From: Hydrogenoanaerobacterium sp032017025 | GTDB lineage: Bacteria; Bacillota; Clostridia; Oscillospirales; Ruminococcaceae | DNA: 64,000 nt | Direction of reading: 5' to 3' | Assembly: GCF_032017025.1 (NCBI RefSeq) | Contig: NZ_DALZQO010000014.1 | Coordinates: 1-64,000 of the forward strand | Part shown: positions 13,932 to 22,307 of the stretch, piece after piece | Numbering within the stretch: position 1 is the first letter of the stretch | How the letters are laid out: each line of letters opens with the position of its first letter | Position numbers and translations under genes: made by a program | Notes under the pieces: model-generated | What the model saw: only the letters and a program-made list of their open reading frames with translations | Database searches by the model: none | Told to the model about the DNA's origin: nothing

Positions 13932-15122
13932 ATGATTATTCAACACAACATTATGGCTCTTAACGCTCACAGACAGCTGGGCGGCAACAACGGTGCAGTA
14001 GCAAAAAACCTTGAGAAACTTTCTTCCGGTTTTAGAATCAACCGTGCAGGTGACGACGCTGCTGGTCTTGCAATCTCTGAAAAAATGAGAGCACAGATCA
14101 AAGGCCTTGAGAGAGCACAGGCGAACGCACAGGACGGTATCTCTCTGGTACAAACCGCTGAGGGTGCTTTGACCGAAGTTCACTCCATGCTCAATCGTAT
14201 GGTAGAGCTGGCTACCCAGTCTGCAAACGGCACTTATAAAAATGACGTTGACCGTGAAGCTCTGCAGAGCGAAGTAGATTCTCTGAGCGCAGAAATCAAC
14301 CGTATTGCAGAATTCACCGATTTTAACGGAATTAAATTGCTCGATGGCACCATGGGCGGCTACAAGGGAGCAGATATTGCTGCCGGCGTTGGTCATGCTG
14401 CAAACCCTGCAACTGTATCGGGCGGAAAGCTTGCTAATAACGATGCAATCAAATTCAGTGTTGATGCCACTGGTAAAGTAACTGTAACAGACCTAGGTAC
14501 TAATGGAAGCGCTGATTTTCTTACTAAAGGTGTTACTGTCAACGGTGATGCTAAGAATCCTTCCGGTGCAGGTACATACAAGTTTACCATCTCAATGGAT
14601 AAGACAAAAGCAACCGCTGAAGAGTACGAGAAGTGGAACGGCGTAGAAATTTCTTTTACATCCACCGGCAATGGTACCCCAACAGCAGCAACCTTTACCG
14701 TTACAGCAGATGCTGACGGAAACATCGGCGGCGGCCTGAACTTGCAAATCGGCGATTCTGCTGACCAGCAAATTAGTGTTGCAGTTGCTGACATGAGCAC
14801 TAAGGCACTGGGCATTAATACAGTTGACATCGGCACAGAGGCTGGTGCTAAGACAGCAATTCAAACCATTAAAGATGCTATTAACAAAGTATCCACCAAC
14901 CGCTCCAACCTTGGTGCTGTTCAGAACCGTCTCGAGCACACCATCAACAACCTCGGCGTAACCTCCGAGAACATGACCGCTGCAGAGAGCCGTATCCGCG
15001 ACGTAGATATGGCAAAAGAGATGATGGCGTTCACCAAGAACAACGTCCTCACTCAGGCAGCTCAGGCTATGCTTGCTCAGGCAAATCAGCAGCCTCAGTC
15101 TGTTCTCCAGCTCCTCAGATAA
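13932..15122 (+). CDS. hag: Flagellin
   Basis: The filament subunit, exported and polymerised under the FliD cap. I start at MIIQHNIMALNAHRQL (396 residues) with GGAGG seven bases upstream; the longer frame reaches into the leader. The N-terminal D0/D1 region (1-140) has the conserved NLEKLSSGFRINRAGDDAAG and ANAQDGISLVQTAEGAL. The central part, about 145-295, is variable and Thr/Gly/Ala-rich. The C-terminal D1/D0 region ends NVLTQAAQAMLAQANQQPQ then SVLQLLR. Expression is probably sigma-28 dependent and limited post-transcriptionally by CsrA/FliW. Confidence 0.97.
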   Translation: MIIQHNIMALNAHRQLGGNNGAVAKNLEKLSSGFRINRAGDDAAGLAISEKMRAQIKGLERAQANAQDGISLVQTAEGALTEVHSMLNRMVELATQSANGTYKNDVDREALQSEVDSLSAEINRIAEFTDFNGIKLLDGTMGGYKGADIAAGVGHAANPATVSGGKLANNDAIKFSVDATGKVTVTDLGTNGSADFLTKGVTVNGDAKNPSGAGTYKFTISMDKTKATAEEYEKWNGVEISFTSTGNGTPTAATFTVTADADGNIGGGLNLQIGDSADQQISVAVADMSTKALGINTVDIGTEAGAKTAIQTIKDAINKVSTNRSNLGAVQNRLEHTINNLGVTSENMTAAESRIRDVDMAKEMMAFTKNNVLTQAAQAMLAQANQQPQSVLQLLR

Positions 15123-15140
15123 GTTTTAACAAACTAAAAA

Positions 15141-15168
15141 AGAACCACCCTTTGGGTGGTTCTTTTTC
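15141..15168. terminator. Bidirectional terminator, flagellin/comFB
   Basis: AAGAACCACCC-TTT-GGGTGGTTCTTTTT: an 11-bp perfect stem flanked by A and T runs between convergent genes. Confidence 0.93.
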
Positions 15169-15175
15169 TATGTTC

Positions 15176-15616
15176 CTAGTGCCTTGGGTTTGCCTTAACA
15201 ACCAGTATCGCCTGCACCAGTGCGGTGGTTACCTCTGTACTGTGCTGCTGCTCAACAAGGCTGAGAACTGCCTTGTTTTTTTCGTTTATTACAACATATT
15301 TGGACGGAAGCTTATTTAGTGCTATGGCTACAATATCTTTTTTGCATTTATCGCATTTACAGCAGCTAAACCGCTCCAGTGCAGCCTCCAGCTTTGAAAA
15401 CACAAGCCCCTCCATCAGGTTAATTAAGGTGTTTTCACCCTGTTCCTTCATCTGGGCATCGATACCGCTTTTGTACAGGCTGCCAATGGGCGTGGCTTCT
15501 TCCGGTGCGGGGGCTGCTTGCAAAGAGGTTGCTTCCGGTGCGGCAGCCTTGATGGAAGACGGCATAATCTTGCGGTACATGGCGTCTTTGTCTATTTCTT
15601 TTTTGCTTCGTGCCAT
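15176..15616 (-). CDS. ComFB-family protein
   Basis: A 146-residue protein with a disordered Ala/Pro-rich first third and a C-terminal ComFB domain: NLMEGLVFSKLEAALERF, a cysteine cluster CCKCDKC near 85-91, then DIVAIALNKLPSKYV. The family was named for a Bacillus late-competence operon gene; recent work, as I recall it, describes ComFB proteins as cyclic-dinucleotide receptors affecting motility. The cysteines suggest metal binding. It is 5 bases downstream of the ParA-like gene, on the strand opposite its flagellar neighbours. Its role here is inference. Confidence 0.8.
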   Translation of the reverse strand: MARSKKEIDKDAMYRKIMPSSIKAAAPEATSLQAAPAPEEATPIGSLYKSGIDAQMKEQGENTLINLMEGLVFSKLEAALERFSCCKCDKCKKDIVAIALNKLPSKYVVINEKNKAVLSLVEQQHSTEVTTALVQAILVVKANPRH

Positions 15617-15621
15617 ACTGA

Positions 15622-16383
15622 TTAAGCCCCCTTTGCAATCATCTCGTCAATCAAGGCGGTATAATCTGCCGTAACGTTGTTTTTAGGTGCATACTGCATC
15701 AAGCTGCGCTGCAGAGACTGTGCCTCGCTTACCGCAACGCTGTTGCGTATAAATGTGTCAAAAACAGGGATGTCCAAATCCTTTGCAATCAGCTCCACCG
15801 TGCCGCGGATTTCGCCGCTGAACAGGGTGCGGGGGTTGTGCTTGGTCAACAAAATGCCAAGGATTGAGATGGCAGGGTTGCAGCGCTTTTTAACTCGCTC
15901 AACCGTTTCATAAAGCTGGGTAATGCCCTGCAGGCTGAAAATATCGGAAAGCATGGGTACAATCACGCCGTCCGACGCGGTAAAAGCGTTGACGGTGAGA
16001 ATACCAAGCGCCGGCGGGGTGTCGATAAAGATATAATCATAAAAGGGCAAAATGGGCTGCAAAGCATTTTTGAGTAAAAACTCACGGTCGGTGTCGGTGA
16101 ATTCCAGCTCAATACTGCTGAGTAAAATGTTGGCAGCAATAATGTCGATCAAATTGGTTTTCTGTATCGCAAACTGGGTTTTCAATTCGCCCTTTAAAAC
16201 GTCGTAAATAGTAGCGCTGGTTTCTGTGTCCGCACCCATACTGAAGCTCAGGTTCCCCTGCGGGTCTAAATCGATCACAAGCACCCGAAAGCCACGTTCT
16301 TTTAAACCGATGGCGAGCATGCCGGTAGTGGTGGTTTTTCCCACACCACCCTTCTGGTTGGAGACGGACATAATTTTACACAT
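15622..16383 (-). CDS. ParA/MinD-type ATPase
   Basis: A P-loop ATPase of the ParA/Soj superfamily that positions cargo or partners in the cell. I start at MCKIMSVSNQKGGVGKTTT, 253 residues. The deviant Walker A KGGVGKTT is at 11-18, switch I LDPQGNLSF near 41-49, and Walker B YIFIDTPPALG near 119-128. No ParB partner or parS is visible. FlhG, the flagellar-number ATPase, has a different context and an N-terminal DQAxxLR motif not seen here. The pairing with ComFB and placement between flagellin and flgM suggest a motility-linked role. A sigma-A promoter precedes it. Confidence 0.85.
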   Translation of the reverse strand: MCKIMSVSNQKGGVGKTTTTGMLAIGLKERGFRVLVIDLDPQGNLSFSMGADTETSATIYDVLKGELKTQFAIQKTNLIDIIAANILLSSIELEFTDTDREFLLKNALQPILPFYDYIFIDTPPALGILTVNAFTASDGVIVPMLSDIFSLQGITQLYETVERVKKRCNPAISILGILLTKHNPRTLFSGEIRGTVELIAKDLDIPVFDTFIRNSVAVSEAQSLQRSLMQYAPKNNVTADYTALIDEMIAKGA

Positions 16384-16399
16384 TGCAAAATTCCCCCTT

Positions 16400-16413
16400 G
16401 AAGTAGGTACTTC
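16400..16413. promoter_or_regulatory. Inverted repeat in the parA leader
   Basis: GAAGTA-GG-TACTTC lies between the sigma-A promoter and the start codon of the ParA-like gene. It has the shape of a small operator, but no regulator is identified. Confidence 0.3.
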
Positions 16414-16435
16414 GACATAAAGCATTCTAAATCAT

Positions 16436-16464
16436 ATTATATAGTCTTTCTTTACGTTTGACAA
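16436..16464 (-). promoter_or_regulatory. Sigma-A promoter of parA-comFB
   Basis: On the minus strand: TTGTCA (16464-16459), 17 bases, TATAAT (16441-16436). It lies about 50 bases before the start codon. Confidence 0.7.
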
Positions 16465-16510
16465 TATCTGAATAACAAAAGCAAAAGTTCAAAATAATTT
16501 CAGTCAGCTA

Positions 16511-16537
16511 TTAAGTTTTTGCATAATGATACGAATA
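16511..16537 (+). promoter_or_regulatory. Putative sigma-28 promoter of flgM-flgN-flgK-flgL
   Basis: TTAAGTTT (16511-16518), 11 bases, TACGAATA (16530-16537). It matches the other sigma-28-like sites in spacing and -35 form. Confidence 0.6.
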
Positions 16538-16608
16538 ATTATTATAGAGGATCATGATTGGATTGAATGGATACGGCGCTGTTGGAAGCGCGGGAAAGGG
16601 TGTTAGTT

Positions 16609-16917
16609 ATGGAGATTAAACCAACGGCAGGCTACAATATTTACAAAGCGAATATGCGCAATACAAGCAACCCCGAAAATTCTTCGGCGAAATCTGCTCC
16701 ATCAGCAGCCACAGGCAAGATGGACACCATTTCCATCAGTGCACAGGGCGCGCAGCAGAAAGAAGCGGCAAAGCTCACAGCTGCTATTACCAAAGAGGTT
16801 ACCGCTGACGCAGATGCCGCTAAGATTGATGCACTGAAAAAAGCGGTTCAAAACGGAACTTATCACATTCCTGCCGAAAAAATTGCACAGGCAATATTAA
16901 ACGGGCTGTTTGCTTAG
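16609..16917 (+). CDS. flgM: Anti-sigma-28 factor FlgM
   Basis: FlgM binds and inhibits sigma-28 until it is exported through the finished hook. I start at MEIKPTAGYNIYKANM (102 residues), seven bases after AAGGGTG; an in-frame ATG at 16567 lacks a good site and adds unlike sequence. The C-terminal half carries the sigma-binding region KIDALKKAVQNGTYHIPAEK followed by IAQAIL, diagnostic for FlgM. The N-terminal half looks disordered, as expected for an exported protein. It leads the flgM-flgN-flgK-flgL cluster. Confidence 0.92.
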   Translation: MEIKPTAGYNIYKANMRNTSNPENSSAKSAPSAATGKMDTISISAQGAQQKEAAKLTAAITKEVTADADAAKIDALKKAVQNGTYHIPAEKIAQAILNGLFA

Positions 16918-16950
16918 AAACAGCAGATGAAAGAACGGAGGTGAACGCGC

Positions 16951-17427
16951 TTGAACAGCAGACAAGAATTGTTGGATTTTTTATACGAATATGCCGGCTT
17001 TTTCAGTGAAATGGAGCAGACAGAAACGCAAAAGTTGGACAACCTGCTTTCACGGCAGCTGGAACGCATAGAGCATTCCATTTCAATGCAACAGGCAATG
17101 GATAAACGGCTACAAAACCTGGAAAAGCGTCGTGCAGATCTCCAAACGAAACTGGGCTTTGATGGAATGTCCTTCAAAAATATCATAGAAGAATTTCCCG
17201 AGGAAAACAGGGCGGAGCTCAGCCGTTTGTTTGAACGTATTGAAAATTCACTTGATAATATCAAGTTTTTAAATCAAAAATCTATGAACGTTGCAAAATC
17301 AAGGTTGGAGGAAATGGGGAGCAATGCTCAGTTTAAGGTTTCTGCCAATCTTTCAAATTATAGTGGATATACAACCAAAGACAGCAACCAAATGCCAGCA
17401 CACTCTATTTTAGAAACGAAGGTATAA
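16951..17427 (+). CDS. flgN: FlgN-type export chaperone
   Basis: FlgN chaperones keep hook-filament junction proteins FlgK and FlgL export-competent. The 158-residue product starts at TTG after CGGAGGTGAACGCGC. It is a long helical, coiled-coil protein: an N-terminal ELLDFLYEYAGFFSEMEQTE, a central RIEHSISMQQAMDKRLQNLE, and a Ser/Asn-rich tail. FlgN sequences diverge strongly, so the call rests on size, helix pattern and position between flgM and flgK. It corresponds to yvyG of Bacillus. Confidence 0.8.
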   Translation: MNSRQELLDFLYEYAGFFSEMEQTETQKLDNLLSRQLERIEHSISMQQAMDKRLQNLEKRRADLQTKLGFDGMSFKNIIEEFPEENRAELSRLFERIENSLDNIKFLNQKSMNVAKSRLEEMGSNAQFKVSANLSNYSGYTTKDSNQMPAHSILETKV

Positions 17428-17466
17428 GACAATAGAGAAAATAATAAAGCAAGGGGGCCCATTGTT

Positions 17467-18975
17467 TTGAGACCTACATTTATGGGATTTGAAACTGCAA
17501 AACGCGGTTTAATGGCAAACCAGAAGGGTTTGGATATTACAGGACACAACCTGACCAACGTTAACACCAGGGGGTACACCAGGCAGAGAGTGGATTTTGT
17601 TTCGGTTACCATGTCGGGTCAAAATTCGCGCTATCCGGTTAATCAGGCTGCATTTGCAGGGCAGGGCGTAAATGTGAACGGTGTATCGCAAATACGCAAC
17701 GCTTTTTTGGATAAACGCTTTCGTGAGGAATGCGGCGATGTCGGCTACTACGACCAGTCAGCCGCAATCTTAAGTGACGTTGAGTTGGCGTTGGATGAAA
17801 TTCAGGGAACCGGTTTGCAGGGTGCAATGAAAAGCATAACCGAGGCACTCCAAAATTTCAGTTCCAATGCAGATCAAGTCACTCATGCAAACATCGTCCT
17901 TACATCTGTAAAAAATCTGACGCAAATTCTTCATCAGTTCGATACCAAGCTCAACAACATTGCAGAACAGCAAAAATTCGATTTAAATGTTGCGGTGAAT
18001 GATGTCAACTCCATTTTAACGCGCATAGCAAACCTTAATAAAACCATTTCAGACGAAGTCTTTACAAATTCAGAATATACAAATGAATATTACGGCCCCA
18101 ACGAGCTGCTGGATGAGAGAAATCTGTTACTGGACGAGCTTTCTACTTATGGCGCGCTCACAGTATACCCCAACAAGGATGGCTCGGTGAAGGTTGAGTT
18201 CAACGGGAAAACTGTAGTAGAGGGTTCTACCTATGATACTTTGGAGCTCCATGCCGGTAACACAGTGTCGCTGACATGGCAAAGCAGCGGGAAAAAAGCC
18301 GATTTGCCGACGGGCTCGCTAAAAGCATATGTCAATATGCTCAACGGTAGAGGAACCGCTGCTACAGGCGAAGAAAACTTTTCAAAGGGTATTCCGTATT
18401 TTAAAGATAAGATTGACGCTTTTGCACAGCAGTTTGCAAGGCTGTTCAATCAAACTGTACCCGATTGCGACGACGCCGGTACACCTGGGCATGACCCGCA
18501 TGACCCTACCGGAACACGCTTTAAAGCACTTTTGCAGGGTGGTGCAGATGGAACAATCACCGCGGGCAGTCTTACAGTTACCGATGTATGGAATGACAAC
18601 CCCGGTTATATTATTCCGCCGGGCTGTGTTTCGGGCGGTGAAAAAAACAACCCGCATATTTTAGCACTAAAAAATCGTTTTAACGAAAAAATTAGCTTTG
18701 GTGAATTCGAAGGCACCTTTGGTGAATATGTAAACTTCTACAATACAACAATTGGCCAAGAAGCTACATTCTATAGCACGCGCCTCAAAGCAACCGCTGC
18801 AATTGCAGATAATCTGCTTGATAACAGAGACGCAATCTCGGGCGTTTCCCCCGATGAAGAGGGTACAAACCTGATGCTGTATGACAAGGCTTATAAAGCA
18901 ATTGGCCGTCTGATGACCGTGATGGACGAAGCACTGGATGTGCTGATTAATAGGACCGGAATGGTCGGCAGATAA
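17467..18975 (+). CDS. flgK: Flagellar hook-associated protein 1 (FlgK)
   Basis: The first hook-filament junction protein. TTG start after GGGGGCCCATTG; 502 residues. The N-terminus MRPTFMGFETAKRGLMANQK and DITGHNLTNVNTRGYTRQRV is the rod/hook/HAP signature with the FlgK-specific reading. NEYYGPNELLDERNLLLDELS (about 204-224) is typical of FlgK. The C-terminal helix (LMTVMDEALDVLINRTGMVG) closes the D0 domain. It sits between flgN and flgL in the usual order. Confidence 0.95.
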   Translation: MRPTFMGFETAKRGLMANQKGLDITGHNLTNVNTRGYTRQRVDFVSVTMSGQNSRYPVNQAAFAGQGVNVNGVSQIRNAFLDKRFREECGDVGYYDQSAAILSDVELALDEIQGTGLQGAMKSITEALQNFSSNADQVTHANIVLTSVKNLTQILHQFDTKLNNIAEQQKFDLNVAVNDVNSILTRIANLNKTISDEVFTNSEYTNEYYGPNELLDERNLLLDELSTYGALTVYPNKDGSVKVEFNGKTVVEGSTYDTLELHAGNTVSLTWQSSGKKADLPTGSLKAYVNMLNGRGTAATGEENFSKGIPYFKDKIDAFAQQFARLFNQTVPDCDDAGTPGHDPHDPTGTRFKALLQGGADGTITAGSLTVTDVWNDNPGYIIPPGCVSGGEKNNPHILALKNRFNEKISFGEFEGTFGEYVNFYNTTIGQEATFYSTRLKATAAIADNLLDNRDAISGVSPDEEGTNLMLYDKAYKAIGRLMTVMDEALDVLINRTGMVGR

Positions 18976-19009
18976 CAAGATTTTATGACATACGGAGGAT
19001 TGATGAACA

Positions 19010-19996
19010 GTGAGAGTAACACAAAATTCATTAACCAGATCTTATATGAGAAACCTCAATAAAAATCTCTCTGATTTAGCAAGATCCAACGAGAGATTGA
19101 CAACTGAGAGAAGGTTCAACCGTGTATCCGAGAGCACCTCGGATGCTGCACGTGCCTACACAATCAGAGATCAGCTTGCACACAACGATCAGTATCTCAC
19201 CAATATCCGCGATGCCAAGGGTGAACTCTCCTCGGCTGAAAGCAATATGATGTCCGTAAGCGATATCCTGAAAAAAGCACAAGAGCGAGTACTGCAGGGC
19301 ATTACAGGTACGAGTTCAGATGTACAACGCGAAATTCTTGCAAGGGAAATCGACAACCTTAAAGATGAGATGCTTCAGTTGGCTAACGCTAAATACGGGG
19401 ATAAGTTTTTGTTCTCGGGTTCCAGCAACGATACAGCGCCATTTACCATAGTTAACGGTGATTTATTGTTTAATGGTGTAAGCGTTAACAATACCAACGA
19501 TCGAAATTTGTTTAATGAAAACAACGACGTTTACCTTGATATCGGGCTTGGGCTCACAATGACAGGGCCAAACGTCGATACAAAAACAGCATTTAAAATT
19601 TCAACCTCGGGTGTTGATGTGTTGGGTTTTGGCACTACAATGATTAATGGTGAGGCTGCGCCAAACAATCTGATCAATCTACTGGATGAAATTTCCACAA
19701 AACTGCGTGCGGGTGATACCGATGCGGCTGGGTCGCTGATGGAGCATCTTAAAACAAGAAGCAATGATTTGTTGATTGCGATTACGGATATTGGCAATCG
19801 TGACAGCTTTTTGGGGCAGAATGTCAATCGCATTGAAAATGATATTCTAAATCTGAAAGAAACTCAGAAAAAGCTTGAAGGAATAAGCCTCGAAGAAGAA
19901 TCCATCTACAACAAAAGCTATGAAATGGCATGGATGGTTACCTTGCAGCTTGGCTCCAAAATTATTCCCCCATCGATATTCGATTTTATGAGATAG
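19010..19996 (+). CDS. flgL: Flagellar hook-associated protein 3 (FlgL)
   Basis: The second hook-filament junction protein, of flagellin-like fold. GTG start after ACGGAGGATTG; 328 residues. N-terminal MRVTQNSLTRSYMRNLNKNL, then RRFNRVSESTSDAARAYTIR matches the flagellin D0/D1 pattern. The C-terminus has LKETQKKLEGISLEEESIYN, which is FlgL-like, though the last ten residues (IIPPSIFDFMR) are unusual compared with the common -LDFL ending. It follows flgK by 34 bases. Confidence 0.93.
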   Translation: MRVTQNSLTRSYMRNLNKNLSDLARSNERLTTERRFNRVSESTSDAARAYTIRDQLAHNDQYLTNIRDAKGELSSAESNMMSVSDILKKAQERVLQGITGTSSDVQREILAREIDNLKDEMLQLANAKYGDKFLFSGSSNDTAPFTIVNGDLLFNGVSVNNTNDRNLFNENNDVYLDIGLGLTMTGPNVDTKTAFKISTSGVDVLGFGTTMINGEAAPNNLINLLDEISTKLRAGDTDAAGSLMEHLKTRSNDLLIAITDIGNRDSFLGQNVNRIENDILNLKETQKKLEGISLEEESIYNKSYEMAWMVTLQLGSKIIPPSIFDFMR

Positions 19997-20030
19997 TATT
20001 CATCTAACTGTATGAGATAGAGGTGTTATC

Positions 20031-20615
20031 ATGCAACTGCTGAAAATCACAAGCGTTCCGATTAAAATTTCCATGAGGGTTGAAAGTCCGCGGCTGGAGA
20101 TAAAGCAGCCAAAGCCGGAACTTACGATCCGCCGTGTACCCTCTAAGCTATCCATGGAATCAAAAAATATTAAAGCAAAAATCGATACTTATGAAGCACG
20201 CGATAGCCTTGGGTTTAAAACCTCAAGGGCTCTCAGCGATGCCGCAGCAGCAGAGGGAATGCAGGCAGCTGCCGAGGCAACCGCGCAATATGCGCAGATT
20301 GGCAACCAGATGGCAAAGATTCATAAAGGTGCAAACCTGCCTGATATTGTATATCCAAAGCTGCTTGATCAGCGCACTACTTATCTTAAGTTTCTGCCTG
20401 AGGTGGGCCCCAATATATCATGGGAACCCAATCAGCTGAGTATGGAGTATACCCCTACAGAGCTTAATTTTGATGCAAAAATTTTGCAGAATTCTATGGA
20501 ATATATCCCCGGCCAAATACAGTTCGACGTTGAACAGTACCCCAAGGTTCATATTGAATATTTGGGTAAGCCGATGTATGTGCCGCCCAGTGCAAGCCCA
20601 GATTATGAAGAATAG
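20031..20615 (+). CDS. DUF6470 family protein (YviE-like)
   Basis: A 194-residue protein with an N-terminal PIKISMRVESPRLEIKQPKP typical of DUF6470, a helical middle rich in Ala/Gln (about 68-100), and a C-terminal part with repeated beta motifs (SMEYTPTELNFDAKILQNSM, then EYIPGQIQFDVEQYPKVHIE). The Bacillus homologue yviE occupies the same place between flgL and fliW. Function is unknown to me; its steady placement suggests a link to flagellin homeostasis or secretion. A terminator follows. Confidence 0.82.
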   Translation: MQLLKITSVPIKISMRVESPRLEIKQPKPELTIRRVPSKLSMESKNIKAKIDTYEARDSLGFKTSRALSDAAAAEGMQAAAEATAQYAQIGNQMAKIHKGANLPDIVYPKLLDQRTTYLKFLPEVGPNISWEPNQLSMEYTPTELNFDAKILQNSMEYIPGQIQFDVEQYPKVHIEYLGKPMYVPPSASPDYEE

Positions 20616-20632
20616 TATATGAATACAAAAAA

Positions 20633-20673
20633 ACAGCTATGCGTTAGAACAGTTCTTGCATAGCTGTCTTTTT
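20633..20673 (+). terminator. Terminator after the flgM-yviE cluster
   Basis: ACAGCTATGC (20633-20642) pairs with GCATAGCTGT (20658-20667), with an extra AGAAC/GTTCT inner stem, followed by CTTTTT. Confidence 0.88.
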
Positions 20674-20722
20674 CGTTGTATCATCAGCTGATTTTGTATA
20701 TCAATCTGAAAGGTGTGGTTTT

Positions 20723-21163
20723 ATGGTGAAAATTGAGACGAGAGATTTCGGCATTGTCGAGATCGATGAAAAAGAGCTGATTTATTTCAGTCAATCGGTT
20801 TATGGCTTTGAGCATCTTTCGAACTATGTACTTCTCGCAGACGAAGCTATGGGAGAAAGTATTCGGTGGCTTCAATCGGCAGAGGATAAAGATGTTTGCT
20901 TTATTGTAATAAATCCCGCCGAACTTTTTGCGGATTATGCACCTGTTATACCGCAAGAGATACGCCTTGAGCTGCATGCAAAACCAGGTGACCATCTGGA
21001 TTGCTGGGCAATTGCGGTGATTTGCCCGGACTTTAAAAAGTCGACGGTTAATCTAAAAAGCCCAATTATCATCAATCGTGAAAAAATGAACGGCGTTCAG
21101 CTGATTCTGGAACAGAACTATTCCATTCGCACCCCCCTCTTTGACCAAAAGAAGGGGGTGTAA
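20723..21163 (+). CDS. fliW: Flagellar assembly factor FliW
   Basis: FliW binds CsrA allosterically and also binds flagellin, so free flagellin levels set CsrA repression. The 146-residue protein shows GIVEIDEKELIYFSQSVYGF near the N-terminus, DEAMGESIRWLQSAEDKDVCF in the middle, and the LKSPIIINREKMNGVQLILE block near the C-terminus, all diagnostic. GAAAGGTGTGG precedes the ATG. csrA starts 4 bases after its stop, the arrangement known in Bacillus. Confidence 0.95.
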   Translation: MVKIETRDFGIVEIDEKELIYFSQSVYGFEHLSNYVLLADEAMGESIRWLQSAEDKDVCFIVINPAELFADYAPVIPQEIRLELHAKPGDHLDCWAIAVICPDFKKSTVNLKSPIIINREKMNGVQLILEQNYSIRTPLFDQKKGV

Positions 21164-21167
21164 GAAG

Positions 21168-21401
21168 ATGCTTATTTTATCGCGTAAAAGCGGTGAATCT
21201 TTGATGATCGGCAACGACATCGAGATTATTATAACCGAGATAAGCGGTGATAAGGTGCGCCTTGGCATCGTTGCCCCCAAAGATGTTGAAATTTACCGCA
21301 AAGAGCTATACCTCACCATAGAGAGCAACCGGCAGGCGGTTGATAAAGTTGACTCTAAGAATCTACTGCAGTTTATGAGCAGCTTCAAGCATCCTGACTA
21401 A
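21168..21401 (+). CDS. csrA: Carbon storage regulator / translational repressor CsrA
   Basis: CsrA is a small RNA-binding dimer that blocks ribosome access at GGA sites, in Gram-positives mainly on flagellin mRNA. The 77-residue product begins MLILSRKSGESLMIGNDIEI and has RLGIVAPKDVEIYRKE, containing the conserved RNA-binding Arg6 and the APK-x4-RKE patch. The start is 10 codons inside the longest frame, right after the fliW stop, whose GGGGGTG end supplies the binding site. The tail is longer than average. Its 3' end overlaps the convergent PilZ-like gene by 4 bases. Confidence 0.96.
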   Translation: MLILSRKSGESLMIGNDIEIIITEISGDKVRLGIVAPKDVEIYRKELYLTIESNRQAVDKVDSKNLLQFMSSFKHPD

Positions 21402-22024
21402 AACTGCAGATCCTCAGGCAAAGCTTCTTTTTCGTTGAGCTCGGCCAGATAACTCTCCAAGTTTCTAACCGAGGCGGAGGAGATGCTTACTACTTTGCAT
21501 AAATAGCTGGTTGCAAGCGAGCTAAAGCGAATTTTTTCGGTCACCTCCGCAACTACCTGCTTAAACACAAAGGGGCTGGTAAGGTTGACCATTAACTTTT
21601 GCCCAACGTCAATCTGCTCTATAGATAAAACCTTAATGGATTCTTCGCTCAAATAGTAGATGGTTCCAGATATTTTTGGTGCATGGTAGAACGAGAAAAA
21701 AGGTTTATACTCATAAAGTGCCAGTTTTGTGTGCACGCACACGTTTGCAGTGAAAATTTTCCTCGCCTGAGCCAAAAGCTCATCTGATATCGAGGTAATC
21801 CTCAGCAGCTTCCCCGAAGACAGATAAACAAGCCCTTTAAAGCAAAAGGACTCCTCACCGTTGAGCAACAGTGTGACTTGAACGGGAGTTTCTAATTTAA
21901 GCAAAGGGACAAATTCATTTTTAAAATCAACGGTGTTTCCCTCCGGGGGGATACAGACACTACCGTATTCCAACAGCTCATCGTCTTCAGATTTTAAGAC
22001 GGCATCAAGAAAAATGGGGTACAT
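21398..22024 (-). CDS. PilZ-like protein, putative flagellar c-di-GMP effector
   Basis: A 208-residue, soluble, beta-rich protein. The C-terminal half (about 105-195) reads like a PilZ beta-barrel (SGTIYYLSEESIKVLSIEQI, then VGQKLMVNL), and the N-terminal half resembles the YcgR-N/PilZN-type barrel. The canonical RxxxR c-di-GMP-binding motif is not evident, so ligand binding may be lost or altered. It overlaps csrA tail to tail by 4 bases. A sigma-28-like site lies about 75 bases upstream (22103-22129), which would place it in the late flagellar regulon. Family assignment is by pattern only. Confidence 0.55.
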   Translation of the reverse strand: MYPIFLDAVLKSEDDELLEYGSVCIPPEGNTVDFKNEFVPLLKLETPVQVTLLLNGEESFCFKGLVYLSSGKLLRITSISDELLAQARKIFTANVCVHTKLALYEYKPFFSFYHAPKISGTIYYLSEESIKVLSIEQIDVGQKLMVNLTSPFVFKQVVAEVTEKIRFSSLATSYLCKVVSISSASVRNLESYLAELNEKEALPEDLQF

Positions 22025-22102
22025 ATTATCGAATGGCTCCTCTCAAACTTGGAGCATCCCTGCTTTGCAAGGTCTGCCAGTTATTATTACTATCATATTA
22101 CA

Positions 22103-22129
22103 TAATCGGCATTTTGCATAGTATCATTA
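22103..22129 (-). promoter_or_regulatory. Putative sigma-28 promoter of the PilZ-like gene
   Basis: On the minus strand: TAATGATA (22129-22122), 11 bases, GCCGATTA (22110-22103). The -10 is 7 of 8 and the -35 is 5 of 8 against TAAAGTTT. Confidence 0.55.
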
Positions 22130-22307
22130 GTAAATTCATCAGATCATTTTTTTATGAGAAGTAATTTAGTTGATTTGCCGGAGGAAAGGCAGTAAGATTG
22201 TAAGCTCTTATCGTTTATCTTTTTTGCAAGATGAGAGCGCGGTTTTATTAAATTTTTTACACTCAAGGTGTTATATGCCGATGCTTAGCGGCAGAATGGA
22301 GCTTAAT

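Noticed and set aside
15622..16383. FlhG (flagellar number ATPase)
   Set aside because: The expected N-terminal DQAxxLR activation helix and the flhF neighbour are absent; the sequence is closer to generic ParA/Soj.
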